Of a stretch of DNA of 64,000 nucleotides, positions 20,061 through 29,191 are shown in pieces. The position numbers and the translations under genes were made by a program. Every line of letters starts with the position of its first letter. The stretch's first letter is position 1. Source of the stretch: Corbicula japonica (lineage: Eukaryota; Mollusca; Bivalvia; Venerida; Cyrenidae); NCBI GenBank assembly GCA_038501625.1, contig JAZAYU010000008.1, forward strand, positions 5,704,938-5,768,937. Direction: 5' to 3'. The notes below the pieces were generated by a model, which was not told where the DNA came from, searched no databases, and saw nothing but the letters and a program-made list of their open reading frames with translations.

Positions 20061-20579
20061 ATCAGCTGGATAAAAAAACAAAACGGATCTGAAATGACAT
20101 GTTGATGTTATCTTTTAATTTGAATTGTAAAGAAACGCCAATGCATATTTGTACGCAGGAGATAAATATACTAGATAAAGAGGTGTGAAACAGATATAAT
20201 TTAACTATTCAAGATAAGACGGTAAGACGAGATTATGTTTGTAGACTAGATAGTAAAATTTCGGCAGATACCTGTAAATAAGGTCTCTTATTAAAGATTT
20301 ACGCATATATTAAATGTTTGCGGGCTAATGAAAACAAAGGTAGTGTACCCCGGAACAGATCGCAGAAATTGAGCACCAACCTGACTTATTTGGCGACCGC
20401 ACTTATTTGTGTACCCAACATAGCATGGTAGTTTTAACCTCTCCGTCCTACGCTTCATTCAAGACCAGTGTCGAAAACAGTTATTTGTTGGAAATGGGGT
20501 TTTGTAACTGCAATTAAAATACAATTTTTTCACAGTTTAAAAATTCTATTTCCCAAAAACAAACAAATCTCAAACATTT

Positions 20580-21240
20580 GGCTTTGCCAAACTATTCAAC
20601 AATATTATAAATGAACGGTTAAAAAAATGGGCGTCAGTAAATGATGTTTTGACCGATGCACAGTTTGGTTTTAAAGCCAATTACAGTACAGTAGATGCTA
20701 TCTTTATACTTAATGCTCTAATCAACAAACAATTCCAAGAGGCAGACTATTCTGCTGCTTCGTTGATTATCGTAAGGCATACGATTTAATTGACAGACAA
20801 GCTCTTTGGTATAAACTTATCAAGGCTGGCATCGATGGTAAAATACTATCTGTCATTCGCTCCATGTATAACGAAATAAAATTATGTGTGAAACATATGA
20901 GCAAGCTATCAGATGTCTTTGAGAGCAATCTTGGTCTCTTGCAAGGTGAAATAAGTTCGCCGATTCTATTCAGTCTCTTTCTTAATGACGTAGAGATGTA
21001 CTCGTATTTACAAAGTAATTCATCAGGTATTAGTATTACATTAGATCAAATTTCTATATACCTATTATTATTCGCCAATGACGCCGTAATTATAGCAGAC
21101 ACTAAAGAAGGCCTACAAGAATCACTAAATAATCTTGAGCAATATTGTTTGAAATGGAATCTATCAGTGAATATCGACAAAACGAAAATAATGGTATTTA
21201 GGAAGGGGGTCTACTCGGTCAAAATTATACATGGACATAT
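20580..21240 (+). pseudogene. LINE reverse transcriptase, broken, motif C mutated (FAND)
   Basis: Reads FAKLFNNIINERLKKWAS, DAQFGFKANYSTVDA, motif A CCFVDYRKAYDLIDRQALW (after a frameshift near 20755), GLLQGEISSPILFSLFLND, and motif C LLLFANDAVII in place of the usual F/Y-A-D-D. The first catalytic Asp of motif C is Asn. With the frameshift, the copy cannot be active. The palm continues to DKTKIMVFRKG, where the frame breaks near 21205. Confidence 0.85.
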
Positions 21241-21258
21241 GCGGGGCAAAATATTGAA

Positions 21259-22124
21259 GTGGTAAACCGTTTTAATTATTTAGGGGTTGTATTCTCGAGT
21301 GGTAATTCCTTTATGCATGCAACCAAAACATTAGCTGGCAAAGCGCTTAGATCGTTAAACTCATTATTTAGTATTACAAGGAATAGGGAAGTACCTAATA
21401 TTTTGTTTAATCTGTTTGATGCTTATGTTCTTTCTGTTTTGAACTACGGTTGCGAAGTTTGGGGATTTTCACCGACGGAAATTCTTGAGCGTGTACATAA
21501 AAAATTTTGTAAATGGATTGTAAACGTTAAGTTATCTACAAACACATTGGCTCTCTACTCGGAATTTGGACGTTTCCCATTACACATTGGTAGATTTAAA
21601 AGAATAATAAAGTATTGGTTAAACCTACACGGTCAAAAACAAAATAATGCATTTTAAAAACTAACATTGAAGAACAACGCTTTAGTATTGAAAAGAATTC
21701 TAGAGTAGTCAATTGGTCATCGAAGGTCAGAGATATTTTACAAAGTTCAGGATTTAATGATGTTTGGCAATTTCCATCTTCGGTTAATATTAAAGTTTTT
21801 ATACCTATCCTTGATCGACGGCTTAAAGACATTTATATAACTGAGTGGCGAATGGGAGTGGAATCATCTTCTGCACTTTATATATACAAAGAACTTAAAC
21901 TAACATTCGAAAGGTCAACATATTTGACAATTTTGGAAAATACACAATTCAGAAATATGATTGCCAAAATAAGATTGTCATCACATAAATTATTTATTGA
22001 AATCGGAAGGCACAGAAATATTCCAAGAAATGAGAGGAAGTGCATATTATGTAATTCAAATGATATTGAGGATGAATACCACTTTGTTATTATTTGTTCT
22101 TTTTATCGAGACTTACGGGCGTGA
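21259..22124 (+). pseudogene. LINE post-palm and C-terminal zinc-ribbon-like region, broken
   Basis: The first part reads NRFNYLGVVFSSGNS and later SVLNYGCEVWGFSPTEILE, the standard thumb and linker region. After a frame change at 21657 the element continues to IRLSSHKLFIEIGRHRNIPR and KCILCNSNDIEDEYHFVIIC (21852-22124), the C-x2-C...DEYHF zinc-ribbon-like end. The two open parts are in different frames. Confidence 0.85.
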
Positions 22125-22499
22125 TATATTCCCAGATATTATACGGTTAACCCAAGTATGTTTAAATTTATGATATTATTAAATTCAAATAATAAGCGAA
22201 TTCTAAGTGATCTAGCATTATATTGTATAAAAGCATTTAAACAACGGGACGCAGTCATAAATACTTGATGCTTTTAGACTATGTACAATTGTTATTGGTG
22301 TTAAATTTTAACGCTGTACACAACATATCAATTAATTGTTTGTAGTTATTCCAAGAGAACACTCTCACAACAATGCTTATTTTCTTTTGTTTGAATTGTA
22401 TAATATCTCATTGCATGTAATTGTATTTTTTCTATGTATGGCGATGAGCTTGTATGCTTAAGTCAAAATAAAATGTATGTTCTGTTCTGTTCTGTTCTG

Positions 22500-23577
22500 A
22501 TAATAAAAATTACTTAGATATATTTACAAAATAATTATTTATCTTTAGTGATTAACTAAAAGCGTTAATTTTGCTCTATACACGATGAGTTTAGATTTTT
22601 TATCTTCAACACTCTCATAAATTCTCGCTCATATGAAAATCGAATATAGTAATAATTATACCAAATACTTTTTAACGAGTTACGATGTAAGCTCAAAACT
22701 CACACAAGAATGCAAATTAAAGAGAACATAAGCCATCGCAATATACGAAAAAAATAGACGAAAACCAAATCATGTTTTCTACAAAAATGACTGTTCCTAT
22801 AGTCAGAATAGTTTTACTTGGTATTAAGCTAGAGAAAAGTTGGTTGTGTTGTGAGACTTTGTCTTTTGCATCTGGCCATTCTATATATATTTAACTTTTT
22901 CAAACGAATTTTCAAAATTTAAGTGTTAGAAAAATGACAGGCGAGGAATTAAATAACTCACTGTTGAATCCTTCGAACAAAAACTTTTAATCTTTATTAC
23001 ATTGTCAAAACTGCTGAATTCAATGTTCTCAAAATTAGGATTTCTGTTTTTCTAACTATTATTAAACCGCAGTAAACCAGTGTTGTACAAGATATCAATT
23101 CTAATATTACGAATGCGTTTGCTTGTCTGTGTCATTAGGAAACACTTGGAAAAGCAATTAGGTTTTCTATTCGTGTGTTCGAGTCCCTTGTATATATACA
23201 TATCGTTGTAATTAAACTCCAGAGTTTTTAATAAAGGTCACTTGCTATTTACCCATTGTGCCTGACAAGACAATCCGCAAATTTGTCCCGTGTGTCACCG
23301 TTGTAGATGTGAAGTATAAATAGATTGAACACTATACACAATATAATTTATTCGAATATTTCTGACCAAGAAGAAAATTTAATACTTTAAAATATGATAA
23401 GACTGCATGACGGGACAATTGTGACTTTCATTAAATCTAAATAAACTCCTCATGAACAAAGTCGTTTTAAACTGAATTTTGAATGACAGTTTTCTTTCGT
23501 TGTCATGACGTGTCTGTAATGAAATTACATAATGCTAGAATGTAATTTTTTAGTTACTTTTGAATGATTCTTTGTTT
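22500..23577. other. AT-rich stretch, no clear feature
   Basis: No coding potential or element ends. GTGTTCGAGTCCC near 23178 resembles a tRNA B box but has no A box at the right distance. Confidence 0.35.
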
Positions 23578-23792
23578 AATCCTTTCCTCCATACATCTTT
23601 ATTGCATAGGCCAACAGTTTAGATCCAGATCAGCCGGCACATCCGTGCCCTCTGATCAGGATCTAAACTGTTCGCTTTTTGATTTGTTAGGTTATTTTTG
23701 ACAAAATGCGACCAGTGCAGATCCTGATCAAACGGCACAGATCTTCACTGGTCTCACACGCGTAAAAATGCGCATTTATGGAGGAAAGGGTT
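23578..23792. mobile_element. Palindromic miniature element, best-preserved copy
   Basis: The ends AATCCTTTCCTCCATACAT and ATTTATGGAGGAAAGGGTT are inverted repeats. The inside is a long imperfect palindrome: AGATCCAGATCAGCCGGCAC, CTGATCAGGATCTAAACTG, the spacer GGTTATTTTTGACAAAATGC, then GCAGATCCTGATCAAACGG and CTTCACTGGTCTCACACGC. About 215 bp with no coding capacity. Eight more copies lie between 4.3 and 9.8 kb. Such elements are numerous in bivalve DNA, in my experience of the family. Confidence 0.8.
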
Positions 23793-24040
23793 AAAGCACT
23801 TTGACGGACATTTTTACTAACCGCTGAAATGATAAACGGCTAAACATTGAGCCACATGTAACCTGACACTTTCTGAATCTGAATATGTTTCAAGATATAT
23901 ATTTGAGATTAGATTGAGATTTTATATGGTAAAATTAGATAATTATACACTGTTAATAAAATCTTTCATCTGTGACGAGCGGTCGGGTTCGAACATGGAA
24001 CTGGTACGATATGTTTGGCCAGGCTGCAACACGCAAATTG

Positions 24041-24320
24041 CGCGACCGGGTTCTTCGTGAAATTTTGCAAAAAGATACTTGGTGTTAAAACGCAAACTCC
24101 GATTATGTCAGTTCTTGGTGAAATTGGAAGGTATCCCTTAACTCTTATATGTAAAGAACGAGTAATCAAATACAGGCTTAAAATTTTAGCAAATCCAAAT
24201 TCAATTATGTACAGTATTTTTCAATCTCAGTGTAACGGTAGCCTGTAATAGACAAACTTAAAAATTCTAAAGCAGCATCACCACAGGATTACATATATAA
24301 CGAGTATATTAAAAGTACAA
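24041..24320 (+). pseudogene. LINE fragment (post-palm region)
   Basis: VKFCKKILGVKTQTPIMSVL then GEIGRYPLTLICKERVIKY is the segment between palm and zinc ribbon in LINEs of this class (compare KFCKWIVNVKLSTNTLAL near 21510 and YGELGCYPITITIKTRIV near 29640). Both ends are cut; a Penelope-like terminal unit begins at 24326. Confidence 0.75.
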
Positions 24321-24325
24321 AAAGG

Positions 24326-24675
24326 TGAAATATGCATATCAGGGATGGCCACATTCAGAAAAAACAGCCTCCCCACACAGTCAAGAAGAAGAGAGTGGGA
24401 GAGAGCATGGTTAATAAAATGATCAGTTTTAAAAAAAGACACCACTAACAATAAACAAAAATGAGAACCTGAGGGGTTACCGCCTTGGAACGGTCAGTGG
24501 CAAAAAAAATTGTCACTGGGGGTTTAAACCAGGTTCTAGGGTGCACCAACCTCACACTTGCCCCAACAGGTTTTCATAACACAAAACAAGTACAAGTTGT
24601 CTTGGTGAAAAAATTCCAACCCACTAATCGGCTCAACAATGTTGCATGCAAAAGCACACAAACATATAAAACATA
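24326..24675 (+). repeat. Terminal unit of Penelope-like family 2 (plus orientation)
   Basis: Starts GTGAAATATGCATATCAGG and contains GAGGGGTTACCGCCTTGGAA, GGTCAGTGGCAAAA, CCAGGTTCTAGGGTGCACC and GTTGCATGCAAAAGCACAC. Seven copies occur in the window (39955, 43548 reverse, 46660, 48232 reverse, 51703, 63915 reverse). This copy abuts a LINE at about 24660. Confidence 0.75.
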
Positions 24676-25419
24676 AGAAGCTAAAAGACAAAATGCTCCC
24701 AATCTATTATTCTTACTTTAATAAAATTCTTGATAAGGGCGTCTTGTCGGACAGCTGGCTAATAGGTACAATCAAACTTATTTACAAAAAGAAAGGTTCC
24801 CACATGAATCCAGAAAACTACCGACCTATTACACTTCTCAGCTGCTTAGGAAAACTTTTTACGGCGATCCTTAACGAAAGAATTACTAAGTTTCTTAATG
24901 ATAACAAAATACTTCTTGAGAACCAGGCTGGTTTCCGTGCGACTTATTCAACAGCGGATCATATTTTAACTCTGAAGTTTCTTATCGATAAACTGCGTTC
25001 CCAACATAAACGTTTTTATTGTGCATATATATATATATATATATATATTACGGCCGCTTTCGTTAAAATTTGGAGACAAGGACTTTGGTGTAAACTACTT
25101 AAGACCGGAATTAGAGGAAAAATATTCCAGATTATTAATAATATGTATTTTGATATAAAATCTTATGTTTCCAACAATGACGAGCTGTCCCCCTTTTTTA
25201 AAAGCACATGTGAGTAAGACAGGGTGAGAATCTATCGCCAATTCTGTTTTCGATCTATTTAAATGACTTTGAAAATCAACTTGAAGAAAACGAAACCGGC
25301 ATCGTATTTAAAAACAATGTAAATGGCACAGACATACTCCTGAAACTTTTTGTTCTTCTCTATGCAGATTATACTGTCATATTTAGCGACGACCCTCTAA
25401 AATTTCAACAACTACTTAA
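24660..25419 (+). pseudogene. LINE reverse transcriptase, 5' part (split by a Penelope-like insertion)
   Basis: Reads LIGTIKLIYKKKGSHMNPEN, RPITLLSCLGKLFTAILNER and ENQAGFRATYSTADHILTL. At the place of motif A a (AT)12 microsatellite (25025-25048) gives YIYIYIYITAAFVKIWRQG instead of a DY.KAFD.VWRQG sequence, so the catalytic Asp is gone. Motif C further on (near 25366) reads YADYTVIFSDD, with the second Asp replaced by Tyr, after a frameshift near 25215. The coding sequence stops at FQQLLN (25419) and resumes at 29192. Confidence 0.88.
25025..25048. repeat. (AT)12 microsatellite inside LINE RT motif A
   Basis: Twelve AT units replace the conserved residues before AF.KIWRQGLW in the surrounding LINE reverse transcriptase. 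Confidence 0.95.
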
Positions 25420-25449
25420 TATAAACAAATAAAGGAAGACAAACTCCAA

Positions 25450-25500
25450 TAGTTCACTACGCGTTTCAAGTTTATTTGACTCTTCTTCAGGTGAATGTTA
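25450..25500 (-). ncRNA. Hammerhead-ribozyme-like motif at the Penelope-like 3' end (degenerate)
   Basis: The minus strand has CTGAAGA (complement of 25484-25490), a loop with CAAATA, then GAAACGCGTAGTG (complement of 25454-25466). This matches the core CUGANGA...GAAA and the GAAACGCG context of known hammerheads carried by Penelope-like elements. Stem II pairs only weakly (about 4 bp), so cleavage activity is doubtful. Confidence 0.45.
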
Positions 25501-25531
25501 TTGTATCAACATCTCTTACAAACAATGTCTT

Positions 25532-25670
25532 ATTTTGGCGTGAAAAAATGATGTTATCTTATATACTAAACAAACGTCACCATTTGGCGTAAAAAAGACG
25601 TCACATAGCAATATAAACGACGTCAACTTTGGCGCAAAAAGAAGTTGCACATTATTTGGCAGAAGCAATA
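25532..25670. repeat. Short direct repeats in the Penelope-like 3' region
   Basis: TTTGGCGTGAAAAAATGATG, TTTGGCGTAAAAAAGACGTC, TTTGGCGCAAAAAGAAGTTG and a shorter TTTGGCAG recur about every 30-50 bp. Confidence 0.6.
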
Positions 25671-26013
25671 ATAAAAAAAAATTAAAATAAAAGAAACATA
25701 TATAAAATCACAGGATTCCTTTCGCCAAAAATAATATAATGTTGATAAAAATAGGAAATACATTAAATTTATGTAATAAGTACAGGATCTTATAGATTCA
25801 ACAGTCACTGGTAGAAAAAAATGCATACAAAGCACAATGTACAATGGATTTCAGTAACAACTCTACATAAATAATTTTTATAAAATGTAAGGCAGATAAT
25901 AAATTCATAATTTCATCTATATTTTAAATAATTGTAGAGACTTAATAAAGGGAAATTACTGGTAGATAAAAAACACCCTTAATTACCTACATAATCAGCA
26001 CCGTTAAACCTTT

Positions 26014-28398
26014 TCATGATAAGCCATACAATATTTTAGAATTTAGACCCTGTGGAAAAACTGTTCCCAATTTATGAATCCAGTAAGTTTCCTTCATAAG
26101 TCTCTCCATATTGTTATGAACTTTATCAATACACATGAAACTAAAGTCATTTAGACTGTGATTATTTTGGTTGAAATGGGAAGCAACCAGTGTAGAAAAT
26201 GCAGGATCTATATAGCTATTGATATCAAAACGGTGATTGTTCATACGCTTAGACACTTTTTGACTGGTCTGGCCAACATATTGCATATTGCATTTTTTAC
26301 AAGTTATTAAATAAATTACATCCGAACTTGTACAATCAGTATTATGATTTAATTTAAATTCTGTATGATACTGAGAGCTAGTGAAACTATCACGTTCAAT
26401 GATGTTAGAGCAGTGAGAACATCTAGGACGGTTGCATTTAACAGATGTATATTTAACATTGTTCTGAGGTTGAAAAGTAGTTTTTACAAGAATGTCCTTA
26501 ATGTTCTTTGGGCGTTTTAAAGCCATGACGGGCTTGTATTTATGTAGTTCTCTAACTGCAGGATTATTAGATAGTTTTAATAAATCCCAGTACTTGTTGA
26601 TTATAAAACCAATATTTGGCAAAGACGGATTGTATTCTACAACAAAAGGTATAGTATTTTTGTTAACACTTTGAACAGTGGGTTGCAGAGCTTCAGTTTG
26701 GGACATAGTTTTGAAATGCTCAAAAGCAGTCACAATAATTGGCTTTGGATAGTTCCTGGCAACAAAATACTTGTATAACTCATCAAGTGACTCCATGAAC
26801 TGGTTGTTATCAGAGCAAATGCGCCTGTAACGTTTGGCCTGGCTGAAAGGAATACTATTTTTACACGACATAGGATGACTAGAAGTGTAATGTACATACT
26901 GATGAATATTTGTTGGTTTTACATGAACACTGGTACTGATGTTGTTTTTCTCATCAATATACACATCAACATCTAAAAATGTTACATGAGATTCTGAGAT
27001 ATTGTAAGTAAACTTTATATTTGGATGAAAAGCATTAAGTGATTCAATAAATTTATACAAATCCTCTAAAGAGTAAGTCCAAATCATAAAAATGTCATCC
27101 AAAATTCTAAGCCATGCATCTGGTTTATATTTACATCCATCCAAAAACATCTGTTCCAGTTTACCCATAAATAAAGACGCATAGCATGGTGCCATTGGGC
27201 TGCCCATGGCTGTACCCATTTTTTTAAGAAAATTAATACCATTGAATTGAAAGAAGTTGTTGTGTAATACTAAATTGACAAGTTTACATATATTATCAGT
27301 TGAAAGTCTGCCATTGTAACAACTAGTTTCCAAAAAATGTCTGCATGCTTCAATACCCTCAGCATGAGGGATATTGGTATACAATGAACTTACATCCAAA
27401 GTGACCAAATCAGTTTTTTTATCTGTTAGCTTAAGAGTTTTAAGTTTATGAATAAAATCACTAGTGTCTTTAACATATGAAGGTAGAGCTTGCATTAATG
27501 GCTGTAAATGGTAATCTAAATATTTTGAAATGTTTTCTGTCCATGAATTACATGCTGATATAATGGGTCTACCTGGGAATCCAATAGGTAATTCTTTATT
27601 ATGGGTTTTGTTGATTTTAGGCAGAATGTAGAATTGCGGAGTTCTAATTTTTTCAGGAAAGATATCAAATTCTTGATAAACAAAGTCATTGGTCATTTTG
27701 ATTTCATCAATACATAATCGAACATTTTCCTCTACTTTATTTGAAAAGTCACAATTAAGTTGCTCATAATAATTATCATTTGCAAGTTGGCTATGAATTT
27801 CTTTTTCATAGTCACATCTGTTCATAATTACTATAGAAGCTGATTTATCTGCTTTTTTGATAATAATGTCTTTACTTTTAGAAAAGTTATTTAAACATTC
27901 TAATTCTTCTTTAGTAATATTAGTATATTTTCTTTTTTTGGGAAGATAATCAAGAATTTCTTGTGTAATAGCCTCGATGTAGAAATCCAAATAATGATCC
28001 CTTCCACTTTTTGGAGTGAAAATGGACTGTTTCTTATTGAAAAAAGGCATATCTTTAAAATCATTGGCCAAATTTGAATTTTGTTGAGAAATATTTTGGG
28101 AATTACTTTGAGTATTATTATCAACATTTTCAAAAAAGAATTCTTTAAGACGTAAACGACGGATAAATCTAAATATATCTTCAGCTATTTTTATTTTATC
28201 ATGAGATTTTAGTTTTGGACAGAATGACAAACCTTTTCCTAAAAGTCTAAATTCAGTTTCTGTTAATTTACGGCTTGAGAGATTTAATACTGTTTTCTTT
28301 TCTTGTTCGATCTCCTGCCGAATCCGCTTGTGCCTTTTCCATTTCTTTCTGTTTCCAATTCTGATGAACCGTCTGTTTTTTGGAGCTCTTGGAGACAT
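26014..28398 (-). CDS. Penelope-like reverse transcriptase with C-terminal GIY-YIG endonuclease
   Basis: Intact 794-codon ORF starting at the ATG complement of 28396-28398. A basic N-terminus (residues 1-35) is followed by LSSRKLTETEFRLLGKGLSF and RRLRLKEFF, typical of the family. RT landmarks: IIIKKADKSASIVIM (178-192), FYILPKINKTH (256-266), motif A LVTLDVSSLYTNIPH with Asp 335, motif B GTAMGSPMAP (395-404), and motif C RILDDIFMIW (431-440; Leu where most have Tyr or Ile, both Asp present). A Cys-rich linker (CNRPRCSHC, 655-663) precedes the GIY-YIG domain (about 692-790), with VIYLITCKKC, QYVGQTSQ, KRMNNHRF, and Glu 765 in ERLMKETYWI. The protein would cut target DNA and copy the element RNA. 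Full length and no internal stops. Confidence 0.93.
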   Translation of the reverse strand: MSPRAPKNRRFIRIGNRKKWKRHKRIRQEIEQEKKTVLNLSSRKLTETEFRLLGKGLSFCPKLKSHDKIKIAEDIFRFIRRLRLKEFFFENVDNNTQSNSQNISQQNSNLANDFKDMPFFNKKQSIFTPKSGRDHYLDFYIEAITQEILDYLPKKRKYTNITKEELECLNNFSKSKDIIIKKADKSASIVIMNRCDYEKEIHSQLANDNYYEQLNCDFSNKVEENVRLCIDEIKMTNDFVYQEFDIFPEKIRTPQFYILPKINKTHNKELPIGFPGRPIISACNSWTENISKYLDYHLQPLMQALPSYVKDTSDFIHKLKTLKLTDKKTDLVTLDVSSLYTNIPHAEGIEACRHFLETSCYNGRLSTDNICKLVNLVLHNNFFQFNGINFLKKMGTAMGSPMAPCYASLFMGKLEQMFLDGCKYKPDAWLRILDDIFMIWTYSLEDLYKFIESLNAFHPNIKFTYNISESHVTFLDVDVYIDEKNNISTSVHVKPTNIHQYVHYTSSHPMSCKNSIPFSQAKRYRRICSDNNQFMESLDELYKYFVARNYPKPIIVTAFEHFKTMSQTEALQPTVQSVNKNTIPFVVEYNPSLPNIGFIINKYWDLLKLSNNPAVRELHKYKPVMALKRPKNIKDILVKTTFQPQNNVKYTSVKCNRPRCSHCSNIIERDSFTSSQYHTEFKLNHNTDCTSSDVIYLITCKKCNMQYVGQTSQKVSKRMNNHRFDINSYIDPAFSTLVASHFNQNNHSLNDFSFMCIDKVHNNMERLMKETYWIHKLGTVFPQGLNSKILYGLS

Positions 28399-28574
28399 GA
28401 TATCAGTGTTTTTATTGTATTTTGTAGAATTGTTGTTCTGCAGCTCCCCTGTTTCACAGCCTCTGCATATGTCTTGTTGTTTACTTGTGTGCTGCCCAGG
28501 GTCTTGAAGTTTTTTTGGTTTTGTTGTGTGTTGGTTTTTTGCTGATTGTTTTTCTCATTATTGTGTGCAATCAT
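28284..28574 (-). other. Small frame overlapping the Penelope-like RT start
   Basis: A 96-codon frame, Asn/Gln-rich at the start (NNEKNNQQKTNTQQNQKN) and then containing KTYAEAVKQGS. It overlaps the first 115 bases of the RT ORF in another frame. It could be a short upstream ORF of the element, or an N-terminal extension of the RT by frameshift, or mere spacer. I cannot tell which. Confidence 0.35.
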
Positions 28575-28655
28575 TTTATCTTGATTCTGAAAGTTATTTT
28601 GTTTCCGTGTTACTTTTTCTGTTGTTTTTGATTTGTCATTTTTCTTGTTTATAGT

Positions 28656-29145
28656 TCATGTTTCCTTGTTTTCATGTTGCTTTTGATTTTGCGGCCTTGC
28701 TGGAATATCTTGTAGATCTTTAAAATTTTCATTCCTCTCTCTCTTCAGTATTGAAATTTTCTTCTGTTGTCTAGCTTCGATGGTATTCTTTTTTTCTTCT
28801 GTTGATTTAAATATGCCAGCTGTTATTTCATTAAATTGTCCTTCATTAGGCAAATGCGATCTGAGTCTGTTTTCCAATTCCATCATTTTTTGCTTGGATT
28901 CATGGAGTTGGGTAACATGTTCTTCTTTTACCATCCGGCATATTTCTAGAGAAGTTTTTTTCTAAAACTCTATCAATTATATGCTGTAAGCGCTTGTTAC
29001 TGCCTACTTGTACCTGCAGATTTAATCTTAATCCTTTTGGTATAAGCGACTCTGCCACACAGCTTTCCAGAAATTGAATGTGGGTAGCTTTCCTCATTTG
29101 AAAGTCTGCCATTTTCTTAATTTCACGTATTTCCTTTTCCATCAT
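28656..29145 (-). pseudogene. Penelope-like ORF1 (coiled coil), one-base frameshift
   Basis: Two overlapping minus-strand frames join into one protein of about 160 residues if one A is removed from the A7 run at 28961-28955. The first part begins MMEKEIREIKKMADFQMRK and has FLESCVAESLIPKGLRLNLQ. The second has EEHVTQLHESKQKMMELENR and FKSTEEKKNTIEARQQKK, a strong coiled-coil pattern. It sits upstream of the RT ORF, as expected for an ORF1 that may bind RNA or mediate self-association. The indel either inactivates it or is a sequencing artefact. Confidence 0.6.
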
Positions 29146-29191
29146 GGAGGATCACTATTGATACTTCTTATCTTCCTCGTAAAATCAAATA

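Larger units (their letters stand above)
20540..22499 (+). mobile_element. Degenerate LINE (plus strand) with (TTCTG)n tail
   Basis: A 5'-truncated non-LTR element that starts within the RT domain and ends in GTTCTGTTCTGTTCTG (about 22479-22497). RT, the C-terminal region and a 3' untranslated region with AATAAAATGTATG just before the tail are in order. Frames are broken between 20760 and 20860, at 21240 and at 21657. The tail matches, in the other orientation, that of the insertion at 15630, so both belong to one tail type. Confidence 0.88.
25420..29191 (-). mobile_element. Penelope-like element with GIY-YIG endonuclease, 15-bp TSD
   Basis: The element is inserted in a LINE. TCAACAACTACTTAA flanks it exactly, at 25405-25419 and 29192-29206, and the LINE frame reads on when the insert is removed. 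On the minus strand the order is: short leader, coiled-coil ORF1 (29145-28656), spacer, the RT/endonuclease ORF (28398-26014), and a 3' region of about 590 bp ending in a hammerhead-like motif. The organisation and protein motifs fit EN-positive Penelope-like elements (Neptune-like or a close clade; clade not certain). It is 3772 bp and the main ORF is intact, so it is a comparatively young insertion. The 5' end may be truncated. Confidence 0.92.

Noticed and set aside
28903..28967. A7-C run in the Penelope-like ORF1 as a programmed -1 frameshift site (A AAA AAC)
   Set aside because: The heptamer is in the right register for -1 slippage, but the continuing frame needs +1. A -1 shift meets a stop within three codons. 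A one-base insertion explains it better.
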